9,737 nt of DNA from Patescibacteria group bacterium (GCA_028698375.1 JAQVDI010000020.1:1-9737), one strand, 5' to 3'; positions 1 through 5,367 are shown, numbered from the stretch's first letter. Made by a program: numbers and translations. Notes: a model not told the origin generated them from the letters alone.

Positions 1-84
1 GTGAAAGAATATATTGAAAGACAGAATACAGAGAGATCCAAAAGTAAATCTGCTAAGCTGTATCAGCTGAAGCTGGTGCCATAG
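1..84 (+). CDS. C-terminal end of an unidentified protein (partial at window edge)
   Basis: Frame 1 is open from the first base to a TAG at 82-84 and encodes 28 residues that are rich in Lys, Ser and Gln and end in KLVP. Frames 2 and 3 are interrupted within this stretch. The first codon is GTG, but the window begins there, so the true start is unknown. A perfect hairpin at 91-110 follows the stop, as expected at the end of a rightward gene. This is the only plus-strand reading frame I would defend, and it converges on the GC-rich minus-strand gene. The segment Y-I-E-R-x-N-T-E-R loosely recalls the tail of rve-type integrases, but 28 residues are too few to assign a family. It could also be chance. 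Confidence 0.3.
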   Translation: MKEYIERQNTERSKSKSAKLYQLKLVP

Positions 85-90
85 ATACAA

Positions 91-110
91 CTGCGGAGCT
101 TGCTCCGCAG
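91..110 (+). terminator. Perfect GC-rich hairpin after the partial plus-strand frame
   Basis: CTGCGGAG (91-98) pairs perfectly with CTCCGCAG (103-110) around a CTTG loop. It begins 6 nt after the TAG at 82-84. Only a weak T-rich run (TGTTGTTT) follows on the plus strand, so an intrinsic terminator for the rightward frame is possible but unproven. It could also be one of the dispersed palindromes of this genome. Confidence 0.4.
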
Positions 111-117
111 GGGTGTT

Positions 118-140
118 GTTTCCCGCGTAGGCGGGAATCT
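118..140. repeat. Dispersed palindromic element, GC-rich version, left flank of the GC island
   Basis: TTCCCGC (120-126) pairs perfectly with GCGGGAA (131-137) around a GTAG loop, and the element ends in ATCT. The ATCT end (AGAT on the other strand) matches the termini of the elements at 2391-2414, 5368-5393, 5412-5437, 6935-6960 and 6981-7006. Relative to the copy at 2391-2414 it is inverted, so the two copies bracket the GC-rich gene in opposite orientation. Confidence 0.6.
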
Positions 141-161
141 AGTCATTAATGTTTCCAAATT

Positions 162-193
162 AAAAAACCGCCCCTAACCGTAGTCAGGGGCGG
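162..193 (-). terminator. Intrinsic terminator of the GC-rich gene
   Basis: On the minus strand CCGCCCCT (193-186) pairs with AGGGGCGG (175-168) around a 10-nt loop, with eight perfect pairs, followed directly by TTTTTT (167-162). This is a textbook Rho-independent terminator. It lies about 70 nt after the TAA at 266-268. A second, weaker hairpin (TCCCGG/CCGGGA, 238-257) sits between the stop codon and the terminator. Confidence 0.88.
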
Positions 194-265
194 AAATCTT
201 CCAGATTGTTATCGCTCTTTAACCGGAGTGACAACGGTCCCGGGGTTTTCTCCGGGAGAGAGCGA

Positions 266-2254
266 TTAGCTCTCTTCGTTCTCCTCGGCCGCGCCTTTGG
301 CGCGGCTAGCGGCGGTCTTTCCGCCCGCCGCCGCTGCTGCTTCGGCCTTCTCCGCCGCTTTGGCGGCGGCCAACTTCTGCATCTTTTCGATGCTTCCGTT
401 GGCCGTGTTGTGCAGACTCTTGGCGGACGCCTGCAGGGCGCCGCCAGTGAGCTGCAGGCCTTTGGCCTTGTAGGCCTTGGCGAGGATCTCGGCGGCGTCC
501 TTGATGTCGCCCAGACCAGCTTTGCGGCTGGCGGTTTCGCCCGCCGGCGTCTCGTCGGCCGGGCCACTGGTGTGGCTGACCGACTCCTTCGGGGTCGCCC
601 CGCCCTCCTCGAGGGCGCGAGCGACGGCCGCGTCAGCCGCCTGCTTCGGGGTCTCCCCCGGAACCTTCGGCTGGCCGATCAGGGCGTACGCGATGCGTGC
701 AGCCCCTTTGTTGACCGAGTCGTGGCCCTTGGTGAGTTCGACCTTGGCGCGCTTCGCGGCAGAGTTGAACTCCTTCCAGGCATCCGGCCATACGTCAGCC
801 GGGATATCTACCTTATCGTTGGTGTCGTTGTTGAAGGGGCGCGTGGCCCCTTGCTCAACGGCGTTATCCAGGGCAGCGCTGGCCGCTTCGTCAACGGTCT
901 CGTTGCGCTGGCCGGCGATGGCGAAGGCCACCCGGCCTACGCCACCCTTGATCGCGCGGTGGCTCTTGTTGAGCCACAACCCGCGGTCATGCGCGCCAGC
1001 CAGAAGCGTGCCCCACGCCGCATCCCAGACTTCTTTGGGGAGGTCGGTTGGCGGGGGTTCCTCTGAGGGAGCCGTTTCCCGGGCCGCCGGAGGCGGAGTC
1101 GGAGTCGCCACAGCCGCAGCCGGTTGGGCCGGCGGAGCGGCGGGCGGAGTCTCAGCGCGACGCGGAGCCGGAGTCGGCTGGACAGCGAGTCCAGTCAACT
1201 CCAGCACTCCGCGCAGCGCCTCCGGGCAGCGGAGGTTGAACTCCCCGCCCTCGACCTTGCCGGTGTGGACGTGGTCCACCCGGCTGTTGCCGGAGACCTC
1301 CACCTGGAGGACCTCCGGCGCCCCGGGCTGCTTGTGCCCGGTGACCTCGCCGATTCCCTTGCGGACAATCGCTTGCCCGGGGGTATCGATGAGGATGTCG
1401 TCGTTGCTGTAGGGCGCGGCCGGGGCGTAGGTTAGGCTTTCGCCGACCTTGCCTCCGGCCTCGTAGCGGTTGTATTTAAAGGACGGCAATCCTGTCACCG
1501 TCCCATCCCCGGCCCGAAAACTGTCGAGGACTTCCGAAATCGTGCTCGGCGCCGGCTGGGCCGGCGTCTCGGTGTTGTTCGTTGCCAGTTGGGTGTTGCC
1601 ACCCAACTGGTTGCGGTCGATGACCAGCACTGGCACAGTAGTGCCAGTGCCGTTGGCCACGGCATTGGCCGTGGTGTTGTTGTTCTGGCGGGGCCGCAAG
1701 GCCCACACCAGCGCCGCGATCCCCAGGACCGCGACGATGACGAGCCACATCGGATCAATGGTCATCGTGTTCTCTTTCTCCCCGTTTACACTGTCGGGGG
1801 CAGTTATCGGGTGGGTGAAACGCCAGATCCAGGCGTTTGCCTGGTCAGCGCTCCACTGTGCATACGAAATTGCGTTCCACTGCTCTTGTCGAGCAGCGAC
1901 GGAGGATTTTTCGTACTTATCCTTTGCTGGGGTGGTCCGGTATATCACGACCGGTCGCCCGTTTCGGATCACGACTTCTTTGACGACGCGGGTAGCGCCG
2001 TCGCGACCATCGCGTCCGTCCCGGCCATTGAGGCCGGATATGCCGGTGTCGCCTTTGGGTCCGGGAGGACCCTCGACAACGACCGGCATGGTTGTGGGCG
2101 GCTGGCACTCGGCGTTGAACGCCGGTGCCACCGCTGCCGCGGGCTGGGTTTGGGTCGGCCACTCGGTCGACTCCTCCCCCGCCCATGCCATGTTGGTGGC
2201 CACCGCTGCCAGAAGGCAGGCGGTGACCAGGACGATGAGCTTGTGGTGGCTCAA
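266..2254 (-). CDS. Secreted/membrane-anchored protein with collagen-like segment, one TM helix and duplicated Ala-rich domain; family unknown
   Basis: I do not recognise the family. Residues are numbered from the first possible GTG (2263); I prefer TTG at 2254 (residue 4), which lies 8 nt after AAGGAGG, whereas the GTGs at 2260 and 2263 abut it. Next come a signal peptide (SHHK, hydrophobic to about 23, AWA|GE cleavage), eight Gly-X-Y triplets (65-89), a Trp-rich stretch (129-151), a membrane helix (about 173-189) and then RPR, which predicts an outside N-terminus and a cytoplasmic tail. The tail has a V-H-T segment near 330-340, a Pro/Ala linker (363-406), two related ~65-residue domains (407-473, 486-556) and a Lys/Ala helix (about 584-660). 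Composition is strongly GC-rich, unlike every neighbour, which suggests transfer or an assembly joint, although the promoter lies in AT-rich DNA. I know of no function. Confidence 0.85.
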   Translation of the reverse strand: MSHHKLIVLVTACLLAAVATNMAWAGEESTEWPTQTQPAAAVAPAFNAECQPPTTMPVVVEGPPGPKGDTGISGLNGRDGRDGRDGATRVVKEVVIRNGRPVVIYRTTPAKDKYEKSSVAARQEQWNAISYAQWSADQANAWIWRFTHPITAPDSVNGEKENTMTIDPMWLVIVAVLGIAALVWALRPRQNNNTTANAVANGTGTTVPVLVIDRNQLGGNTQLATNNTETPAQPAPSTISEVLDSFRAGDGTVTGLPSFKYNRYEAGGKVGESLTYAPAAPYSNDDILIDTPGQAIVRKGIGEVTGHKQPGAPEVLQVEVSGNSRVDHVHTGKVEGGEFNLRCPEALRGVLELTGLAVQPTPAPRRAETPPAAPPAQPAAAVATPTPPPAARETAPSEEPPPTDLPKEVWDAAWGTLLAGAHDRGLWLNKSHRAIKGGVGRVAFAIAGQRNETVDEAASAALDNAVEQGATRPFNNDTNDKVDIPADVWPDAWKEFNSAAKRAKVELTKGHDSVNKGAARIAYALIGQPKVPGETPKQAADAAVARALEEGGATPKESVSHTSGPADETPAGETASRKAGLGDIKDAAEILAKAYKAKGLQLTGGALQASAKSLHNTANGSIEKMQKLAAAKAAEKAEAAAAAGGKTAASRAKGAAEENEES

Positions 2255-2262
2255 TGCCACCA

Positions 2263-2269
2263 CCTCCTT
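2263..2269 (-). promoter_or_regulatory. Strong Shine-Dalgarno sequence that decides the TTG start
   Basis: Minus-strand AAGGAGG ends at 2263. The spacing to TTG at 2254 is 8 nt, the usual optimum; the in-frame GTG codons at 2263 and 2260 overlap or abut the motif. No other gene start visible in this window has a comparable Shine-Dalgarno sequence. Confidence 0.8.
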
Positions 2270-2356
2270 CTTATTTTAGGCAGCGGTGGCCGTCCTGACC
2301 CAGCCGCTTCCTTTTGTCCGCCCAGCAGTCACCAAGGACTGGTATCTGGGTCGGGT

Positions 2357-2496
2357 ACCATTCTAAGCGTGAGTGAAAGATTAAAGAAATAGATTCCCGC
2401 CTTCGCGAGAATGACAAAGGAATGTTTCTCGATTTCCTGTTTTCAACAGGAGCACTCGAAGAATAACTTTATTTCCTCACTAACGCCTAGAATGGT
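2357..2496. repeat. 140-bp unit bounded by ~20-30-bp inverted repeats
   Basis: The left arm starting at 2357 and the reverse complement of the right arm ending at 2496 agree at 18 of the first 20 positions (ACCATTCTA then GCG then AGTGA), with weaker AT-rich similarity for another ~10 bases. One mismatch becomes a T-G wobble in the minus-strand transcript. No clear target-site duplication flanks the arms. The unit lies at the boundary between the GC-rich island and the AT-rich flank and just downstream of the promoter. It may be the stem of a structured RNA or a small MITE-like insertion. Confidence 0.7.
2391..2414. repeat. Dispersed palindromic element in the leader
   Basis: The element starts AGATT and ends AATGAC, the shared termini of this window's palindrome family. 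ATTCCCGC pairs with GCGAGAAT with one mismatch around a CTT loop. It sits in the loop side of the 2357-2496 inverted repeat. Confidence 0.65.
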
Positions 2497-2526
2497 TCTT
2501 TTTGTTAATTAATGCTAAACGCCAAC

Positions 2527-2555
2527 ATTATAACAAATAGTTAATATTATGTCAA
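2527..2555 (-). promoter_or_regulatory. Perfect-consensus extended -10 promoter for the GC-rich gene
   Basis: On the minus strand TTGACA (2555-2550) is followed after exactly 17 nt by TATAAT (2532-2527), with TGT immediately before the -10 box (extended -10, TGn). The expected transcription start is about 2520. It closely resembles the rplJ promoter at 5605-5633, whose spacer also ends in ATTTGT. Transcription runs left toward the GC-rich gene; no other leftward gene lies between. Confidence 0.85.
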
Positions 2556-2615
2556 TAGAAAATGACTATTTTCCGCGATAGTTAATAATAGAACTTTTTT
2601 AGTTCGTGAACGCTA

Positions 2616-2703
2616 AATTTGGAATTTGGAAGTTAGAATTTAGAAGTTGGGGTTGTCTTTCTGCTTTATATTCAAAATTCCATATTTTATATTCATATTC
2701 CAA
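2616..2703. repeat. AT-rich inverted repeat pair of the GAATTTAGAA type
   Basis: The left half (2616-2650) is built from GGAATTTGGAA and TTAGAATTTAGAAG. The right half (2667-2703) carries related words in the opposite sense (ATTCAAAATTCC, ATTCATATTCC). The same words flank the four-helix-bundle gene at 3908-3938 and 4325-4360. The stretch holds no gene. An imperfect palindrome at 2700-2721 around TTCTTAAGAA, just after the tgt stop codon, could help end the tgt transcript but lacks a T tract. Confidence 0.65.
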
Positions 2704-2726
2704 TGTTCTTAAGAATGTTGGAATGT

Positions 2727-3902
2727 TTAATTAGAGCGCAGATACTCTATTAATCTATTGATTGTAGCCAGGTTATGCAAAGTTATCAGTCGATGACCCA
2801 AAATCTCATTTTCTTTGTACAGATGCGCTAAATAAGCCGTTGATAAGTTATTTTTACACGTCAAACAGGGGCAATTTTTATCAATTACCCTTAAATCTAT
2901 TCTCTGTTTCTGTTTTCTTAAATCTAATTTTTCGATCAGGAACTGAGATCCTTCACTTCCCACTTCGCCAAGGCTACGCGGGACAAGTCGTTCAGGATGA
3001 CGGCTGCTACCAGTTTTTTGCTTATCGCTTTTAATTTTATAAGCTATGCCGTGTCGCGCTAATCTGGTTGGCAAAACACAATCTACAAAATCAATCCCCA
3101 TGTTAATTGCTTTTACAAAATCATTTGGCTCACCTACTCCCATCAGGTATCTGGGTTTATCTTTGGGCAAAATTTTATTCGCGAGCTTTACCACTGACCA
3201 CATTTTAGTTTTTTCTTCTCCAACAGCTAATCCGCCAATAGCATAACCATCAGGGTTAAGCTTTATATACTCTTTTGCATATTTTTTGCGTAAATCAAGG
3301 TAAGTGCCGCCTTGAATAATACCAAATAAAAGGGGTCGTTTGTTTTTGGAGGTGTTTTTCATTTTTTTATCAAAATAAGTTTTGGCAATTTTAAACCATT
3401 CAAGACTTTTCGCTGCCGCGTAAGTAGATATTTTTTTGTTTGATTGACCCGGAGGGCAAATATCTAAAGGCATAATAATATCACTGCCAAGATCTAATTG
3501 AATATCAATTACTTTTTGGGGCGTGAAAAAATGTTTTGAACCATCAATATGAGAGGTGAACTCCACCCCATTTTCTTTAAGTCTAACTAATGTTTTATTT
3601 TTTTTACTGCCCAAGCTGAAAACTTGGAAACCGCCCGAATCAGTTAAAATAATTTTTGGCCAACCCATAAACTTGTGTAAACCACCGGCTTTTTTAATTA
3701 ATTTTTCTCCTGGGCGCAAATATAGATGATAAGTATTGGCTAAAATGCCTTCAAAACCTAAATTAATTAATTCCCAAGGTGCTACTGATTTAACTGCTCC
3801 TACTGTTCCTACGGGAAAATAAAAAGGAGTGGGTAAGATTTTCCCTCGTACTTTTATTTCGCCTATTCGTTTATTACCAATTTGGGATTTGAGAGTAAAC
3901 AT
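2727..3902 (-). CDS. tgt: Queuine/preQ1 tRNA-guanine transglycosylase
   Basis: This enzyme exchanges guanine 34 in GUN-anticodon tRNAs for preQ1, a step of queuosine synthesis. Counting from an upstream ATG at 3950, visible motifs are LTDSGGFQVFSL (Asp104, base recognition), IIQGG, IGGLAVGE, D-F-V-D-C-V-x-P-T-R with the nucleophile Asp290, and a zinc site CPCLTC (Cys360, 362, 365) with His392. I start at ATG 3902 (residue 17) because FTLKSQIG matches the family's beginning; residues 1-16 are encoded by AT-rich repeat and overlap the upstream gene's stop codon. That gives 391 residues, somewhat longer than usual. The excess lies between RHG (300) and CPC (360), where a dispersed palindrome adds about 19 in-frame residues (317-335). 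Catalytic and zinc residues are intact, so the enzyme is probably active. There is no Shine-Dalgarno sequence; it is likely cotranscribed from rplJ. Confidence 0.96.
   Translation of the reverse strand: MFTLKSQIGNKRIGEIKVRGKILPTPFYFPVGTVGAVKSVAPWELINLGFEGILANTYHLYLRPGEKLIKKAGGLHKFMGWPKIILTDSGGFQVFSLGSKKNKTLVRLKENGVEFTSHIDGSKHFFTPQKVIDIQLDLGSDIIMPLDICPPGQSNKKISTYAAAKSLEWFKIAKTYFDKKMKNTSKNKRPLLFGIIQGGTYLDLRKKYAKEYIKLNPDGYAIGGLAVGEEKTKMWSVVKLANKILPKDKPRYLMGVGEPNDFVKAINMGIDFVDCVLPTRLARHGIAYKIKSDKQKTGSSRHPERLVPRSLGEVGSEGSQFLIEKLDLRKQKQRIDLRVIDKNCPCLTCKNNLSTAYLAHLYKENEILGHRLITLHNLATINRLIEYLRSN
2946..3001. repeat. Palindromic repeat inserted in frame within tgt
   Basis: This 56-bp stretch starts AGATCCT and ends TTCAGGATGAC, the same termini as the 26-nt element at 6981-7006, but the loop is expanded by a second GC-rich palindrome (CCCAC...GCGGG, 2959-2982). 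In the tgt frame it encodes about 19 residues, R-H-P-E-R to G-S-E-G-S, that have no counterpart in Tgt proteins I know. It has no in-frame stop codon and leaves the downstream zinc site intact. Confidence 0.8.
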
Positions 3903-3907
3903 AAAAA

Positions 3908-3938
3908 ATAGAATATAGAATTTTGAATATGGAATTTG
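3908..3938. repeat. AT-rich repeat, downstream flank of the four-helix-bundle gene
   Basis: On the minus strand this reads CCAAATTCC, then ATTCAAAATTC and TATATTC. The upstream flank (4325-4360) carries related words in the opposite orientation. The ATG at 3950 of the long tgt frame reads through this repeat and is unlikely to be used. Confidence 0.55.
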
Positions 3939-3940
3939 GG

Positions 3941-4312
3941 TTAGGAACACCTTTTTTTAGAAGCAGTGATTAAACCGTTTAATAATTTATGAACACTGTT
4001 TATTTTCTCAATAAAATCTTTTTCCGGTTTAAAGTATTTTAGGTCTTTGGCAATTAGTATTTGATTTTTAATTTCAATCAAGGAACCAATTGAATGGTAG
4101 TAAAATTGAATTTTTTCTTTATATCCCTTTCTCCCAAAACCTTCGGCTATATTAGAAGTAATAGAAACAGAGGCACGACGCATTTGATTGGTGAGTCCAT
4201 ATATTTCACTTTTGGGAAAACTTTTAGTGATTCTATATATTTCCAATACAAGTTCGTGCCCCAATTTCCAAACTTCTAGGTCTGTAAATGAAGTTATTTT
4301 TTGTTTTTTCAT
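3941..4312 (-). CDS. Four-helix-bundle protein (S23/23S rRNA intervening-sequence family)
   Basis: The 123 residues match the four-helix-bundle family first seen in 23S rRNA intervening sequences, related to the Avd accessory protein of diversity-generating retroelements. Signatures are F-T-D-L-E-V-W-K near residue 9, L-V-L-E-I-Y-R-I-T-K-S-F-P (21-33), the central S-I-T-S-N-I-A-E-G-F-G-R segment (50-61) and long amphipathic helices to the end. Length is typical. The molecular role of free-standing members is unknown. No reverse transcriptase or rRNA is in the window, so neither a DGR nor an rRNA insertion is supported here. It interrupts the rplL to tgt interval, is bracketed by inverted AT-rich repeats, has no Shine-Dalgarno sequence (CCCAAAAATG) and stops 38 nt before tgt. 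Confidence 0.9.
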   Translation of the reverse strand: MKKQKITSFTDLEVWKLGHELVLEIYRITKSFPKSEIYGLTNQMRRASVSITSNIAEGFGRKGYKEKIQFYYHSIGSLIEIKNQILIAKDLKYFKPEKDFIEKINSVHKLLNGLITASKKRCS

Positions 4313-4324
4313 TTTTGGGTAAAA

Positions 4325-4360
4325 CTCTAAATTCCAGCTTCTAAATTCTAAATTCTAACT
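4325..4360. repeat. AT-rich CTAAATTC repeats, upstream flank of the four-helix-bundle gene
   Basis: Plus-strand words CTCTAAATTCC, CTTCTAAATTC and TAAATTCTAACTTC are tandem variants of one ~9-nt unit. Read on the minus strand (GAAGTTAGAATTTAGAA...) they match the block at 2624-2650. They fill the whole gap between the rplL stop codon and the four-helix-bundle gene. Confidence 0.6.
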
Positions 4361-4362
4361 TC

Positions 4363-4788
4363 TTACTTCAATTCAACCTTGGCACCGGCGGTTTCCAACT
4401 TTTTCTTCATTTCTTCAGCTTCTTCTCTTTTAACTTCTTTAGCAACTTCAGCTGGGACATTGTCAGTCATGTCTTTTGCTTCTTTCAAGCCAATTTCTTG
4501 GTTAATTTCGCGAATTGCTTTAATAACTTCAATCTTTTTTGCACCAGAATCCGTGATTACAATGTCAACAAGTGCTGATTGTTCTTCTTCTGCAGCAGCT
4601 TCACCAGGAGCGGCAGCAGCGACAGCCATAGGAGCAGCAGCTTGAACACCGAAACGATCCTCTAAATCTTTCACTAATTCAGCTAAATCCTTAACAGACA
4701 ATTTTTCAATTTCACTGATTAATTTTTCAAATTTAGAATTTTCTTTTTTTTCTTCTTTTGTTTCTTCATTTTTTGTTTCTTCTGCCAT
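4363..4788 (-). CDS. rplL: 50S ribosomal protein L7/L12
   Basis: L12 dimers bind the L10 C-terminal helix to form the ribosomal stalk that recruits and activates translational GTPases. Three parts are visible: an N-terminal dimerisation domain (about 21-50, with LSVKDLAELVKDLEDRFGV), an Ala/Gly/Pro-rich flexible hinge (about 51-68) and the C-terminal factor-binding domain (about 70-141) with the signature GLKEAKD. At 141 residues it is longer than the usual 120-130, because about 18 Glu/Lys-rich residues precede the dimerisation domain. The ATG at 4788 is preceded by AAACTAAAAC-AATATT rather than a Shine-Dalgarno sequence. It lies 35 nt after rplJ and shares its promoter and attenuator, so the leader should set both levels. 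No terminator is seen after it. Confidence 0.97.
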   Translation of the reverse strand: MAEETKNEETKEEKKENSKFEKLISEIEKLSVKDLAELVKDLEDRFGVQAAAPMAVAAAAPGEAAAEEEQSALVDIVITDSGAKKIEVIKAIREINQEIGLKEAKDMTDNVPAEVAKEVKREEAEEMKKKLETAGAKVELK

Positions 4789-4804
4789 AATATTGTTTTA
4801 GTTT
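4789..4804 (-). promoter_or_regulatory. Non-Shine-Dalgarno start motif of rplL
   Basis: The transcript reads AAACTAAAACAATATT directly before the ATG. Near-identical words precede rplJ (5331-5343) and ybaB (7327-7342). It contains no GGAG-like core. Confidence 0.5.
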
Positions 4805-4823
4805 TTAAATAATATAATTAATT

Positions 4824-5330
4824 TTAAGCTGATTTTTCGGCCTTTTGTTTTAAAATATTAATTAAACCAGCTAAATTATAAGATAGACTGTAATGTAATC
4901 CTTGCAAGGGAGAATTGATAAGATAAACCAGTTTGGCACGCAATTCTTCTTTTCCTGGCAGATCGGCGATTTTATCAGCATCATTTGCGTCAATCCATTT
5001 GCCCTCAAAGAGCCCCCCCTGGAAAGCGCCTTTCTCATTATCTTTAATAAAAGTTTTAATAAATTTAAATGGCAAAATTTCGTCTTCGGTTGTAATTAAC
5101 ATATAAAAACCTTGGGGCAAATCATTCTCTATTTTATTTTCATCTAAAGCTCGTATTAATAATTTTCGTTTTACAACGTGAGCTGTAATGTTTTGTTCAT
5201 GGGTTAATTTACGAAATTCTGCCATAGTTTCAGCATCAATTGCATCAAAATTAAAGAAAGCAAAATTTTTTTCTTTTAATTGTGTTGATAAATCTTTAAC
5301 AATTTGTTCTTTTTGTGTTTTTCTTAACAT
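4824..5330 (-). CDS. rplJ: 50S ribosomal protein L10
   Basis: L10 anchors the stalk to 23S rRNA and carries the L12 dimers on its C-terminal helix. The 168 residues are of normal length: an N-terminal globular domain opening MLRKTQKEQIVKDL, the family pattern around F-F-N-F-D-A (25-30) and V-V-K-R-K-L-L-I-R-A-L (52-62), a region ending ADLPGKEELRAKLVYLINSPLQ (about 123-144), and the short L12-binding helix at the C terminus. The start at 5330 follows AAACTAAAAC-ATT. The gene is downstream of an L10-type leader with its own promoter (5605-5633). In Firmicutes L10 or the L10-L12 complex binds such leaders to repress the operon, and the same feedback is inferred here. Two palindromic repeats lie between attenuator and start codon. 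Confidence 0.96.
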   Translation of the reverse strand: MLRKTQKEQIVKDLSTQLKEKNFAFFNFDAIDAETMAEFRKLTHEQNITAHVVKRKLLIRALDENKIENDLPQGFYMLITTEDEILPFKFIKTFIKDNEKGAFQGGLFEGKWIDANDADKIADLPGKEELRAKLVYLINSPLQGLHYSLSYNLAGLINILKQKAEKSA

Positions 5331-5343
5331 AATGTTTTAGTTT
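5331..5343 (-). promoter_or_regulatory. Non-Shine-Dalgarno start motif of rplJ
   Basis: AAACTAAAACATT lies directly before the ATG at 5330, with the same core as upstream of rplL and ybaB. There is no purine-rich ribosome binding site in the preceding 20 nt. Confidence 0.5.
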
Positions 5344-5367
5344 GTCATCCCAAATTGACTCAATAGA

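Larger units (their letters stand above)
2255..2520 (-). promoter_or_regulatory. Long structured 5' leader of the GC-rich gene
   Basis: Between the predicted transcription start (about 2520) and the TTG lie roughly 265 nt without a reading frame I would support. In the transcript, a near-perfect stem forms between 2496-2477 and 2376-2357. Inside it are a CCTGTT/AACAGG hairpin (2437-2451) and one dispersed palindrome (2391-2414). A second domain follows: GACCCAG pairs with CTGGGTC (2352-2346 with 2303-2297), enclosing CAGTC/GACTG, and then the ribosome binding site. I do not recognise a known riboswitch or leader class. A regulatory leader or a small processed RNA are both possible. Confidence 0.5.

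Noticed and set aside
1500..1765. Internal ATG at 1765 (M-T-I-D-P-M-W-L-V) as a separate small membrane-protein start
   Set aside because: The purine run GGGGAGAAAG lies too far upstream and the frame is continuous with the signal-peptide part. An alternative shorter product is possible but not supported.
2255..2357. T-box, SRP RNA or RNase P RNA in the GC-rich leader
   Set aside because: Words such as AAGGAAGC and GAGGAAA superficially recall SRP and RNase P RNA, but the surrounding conserved cores and the T-box AGGGTGG-ACCGCG element are missing.
206..2392. Several long plus-strand open frames opposite the GC-rich gene
   Set aside because: They are what GC-rich sequence gives by chance on the opposite strand. 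The minus-strand frame has a Shine-Dalgarno sequence, signal peptide, membrane helix, collagen-like repeats, promoter and terminator; the others have none of these.
3903..3950. tgt starting at ATG 3950
   Set aside because: The extra 16 residues are encoded by AT-rich repeat, overlap the stop codon of the upstream gene and have no counterpart in Tgt.
3941..4312. Avd protein of a diversity-generating retroelement
   Set aside because: There is no reverse transcriptase, template repeat or variable repeat in the window; only the general four-helix fold is shared.
4325..4360. CRISPR-like array
   Set aside because: The repeat units are ~9 nt, AT-only, imperfect and have no spacers; no cas genes are nearby.
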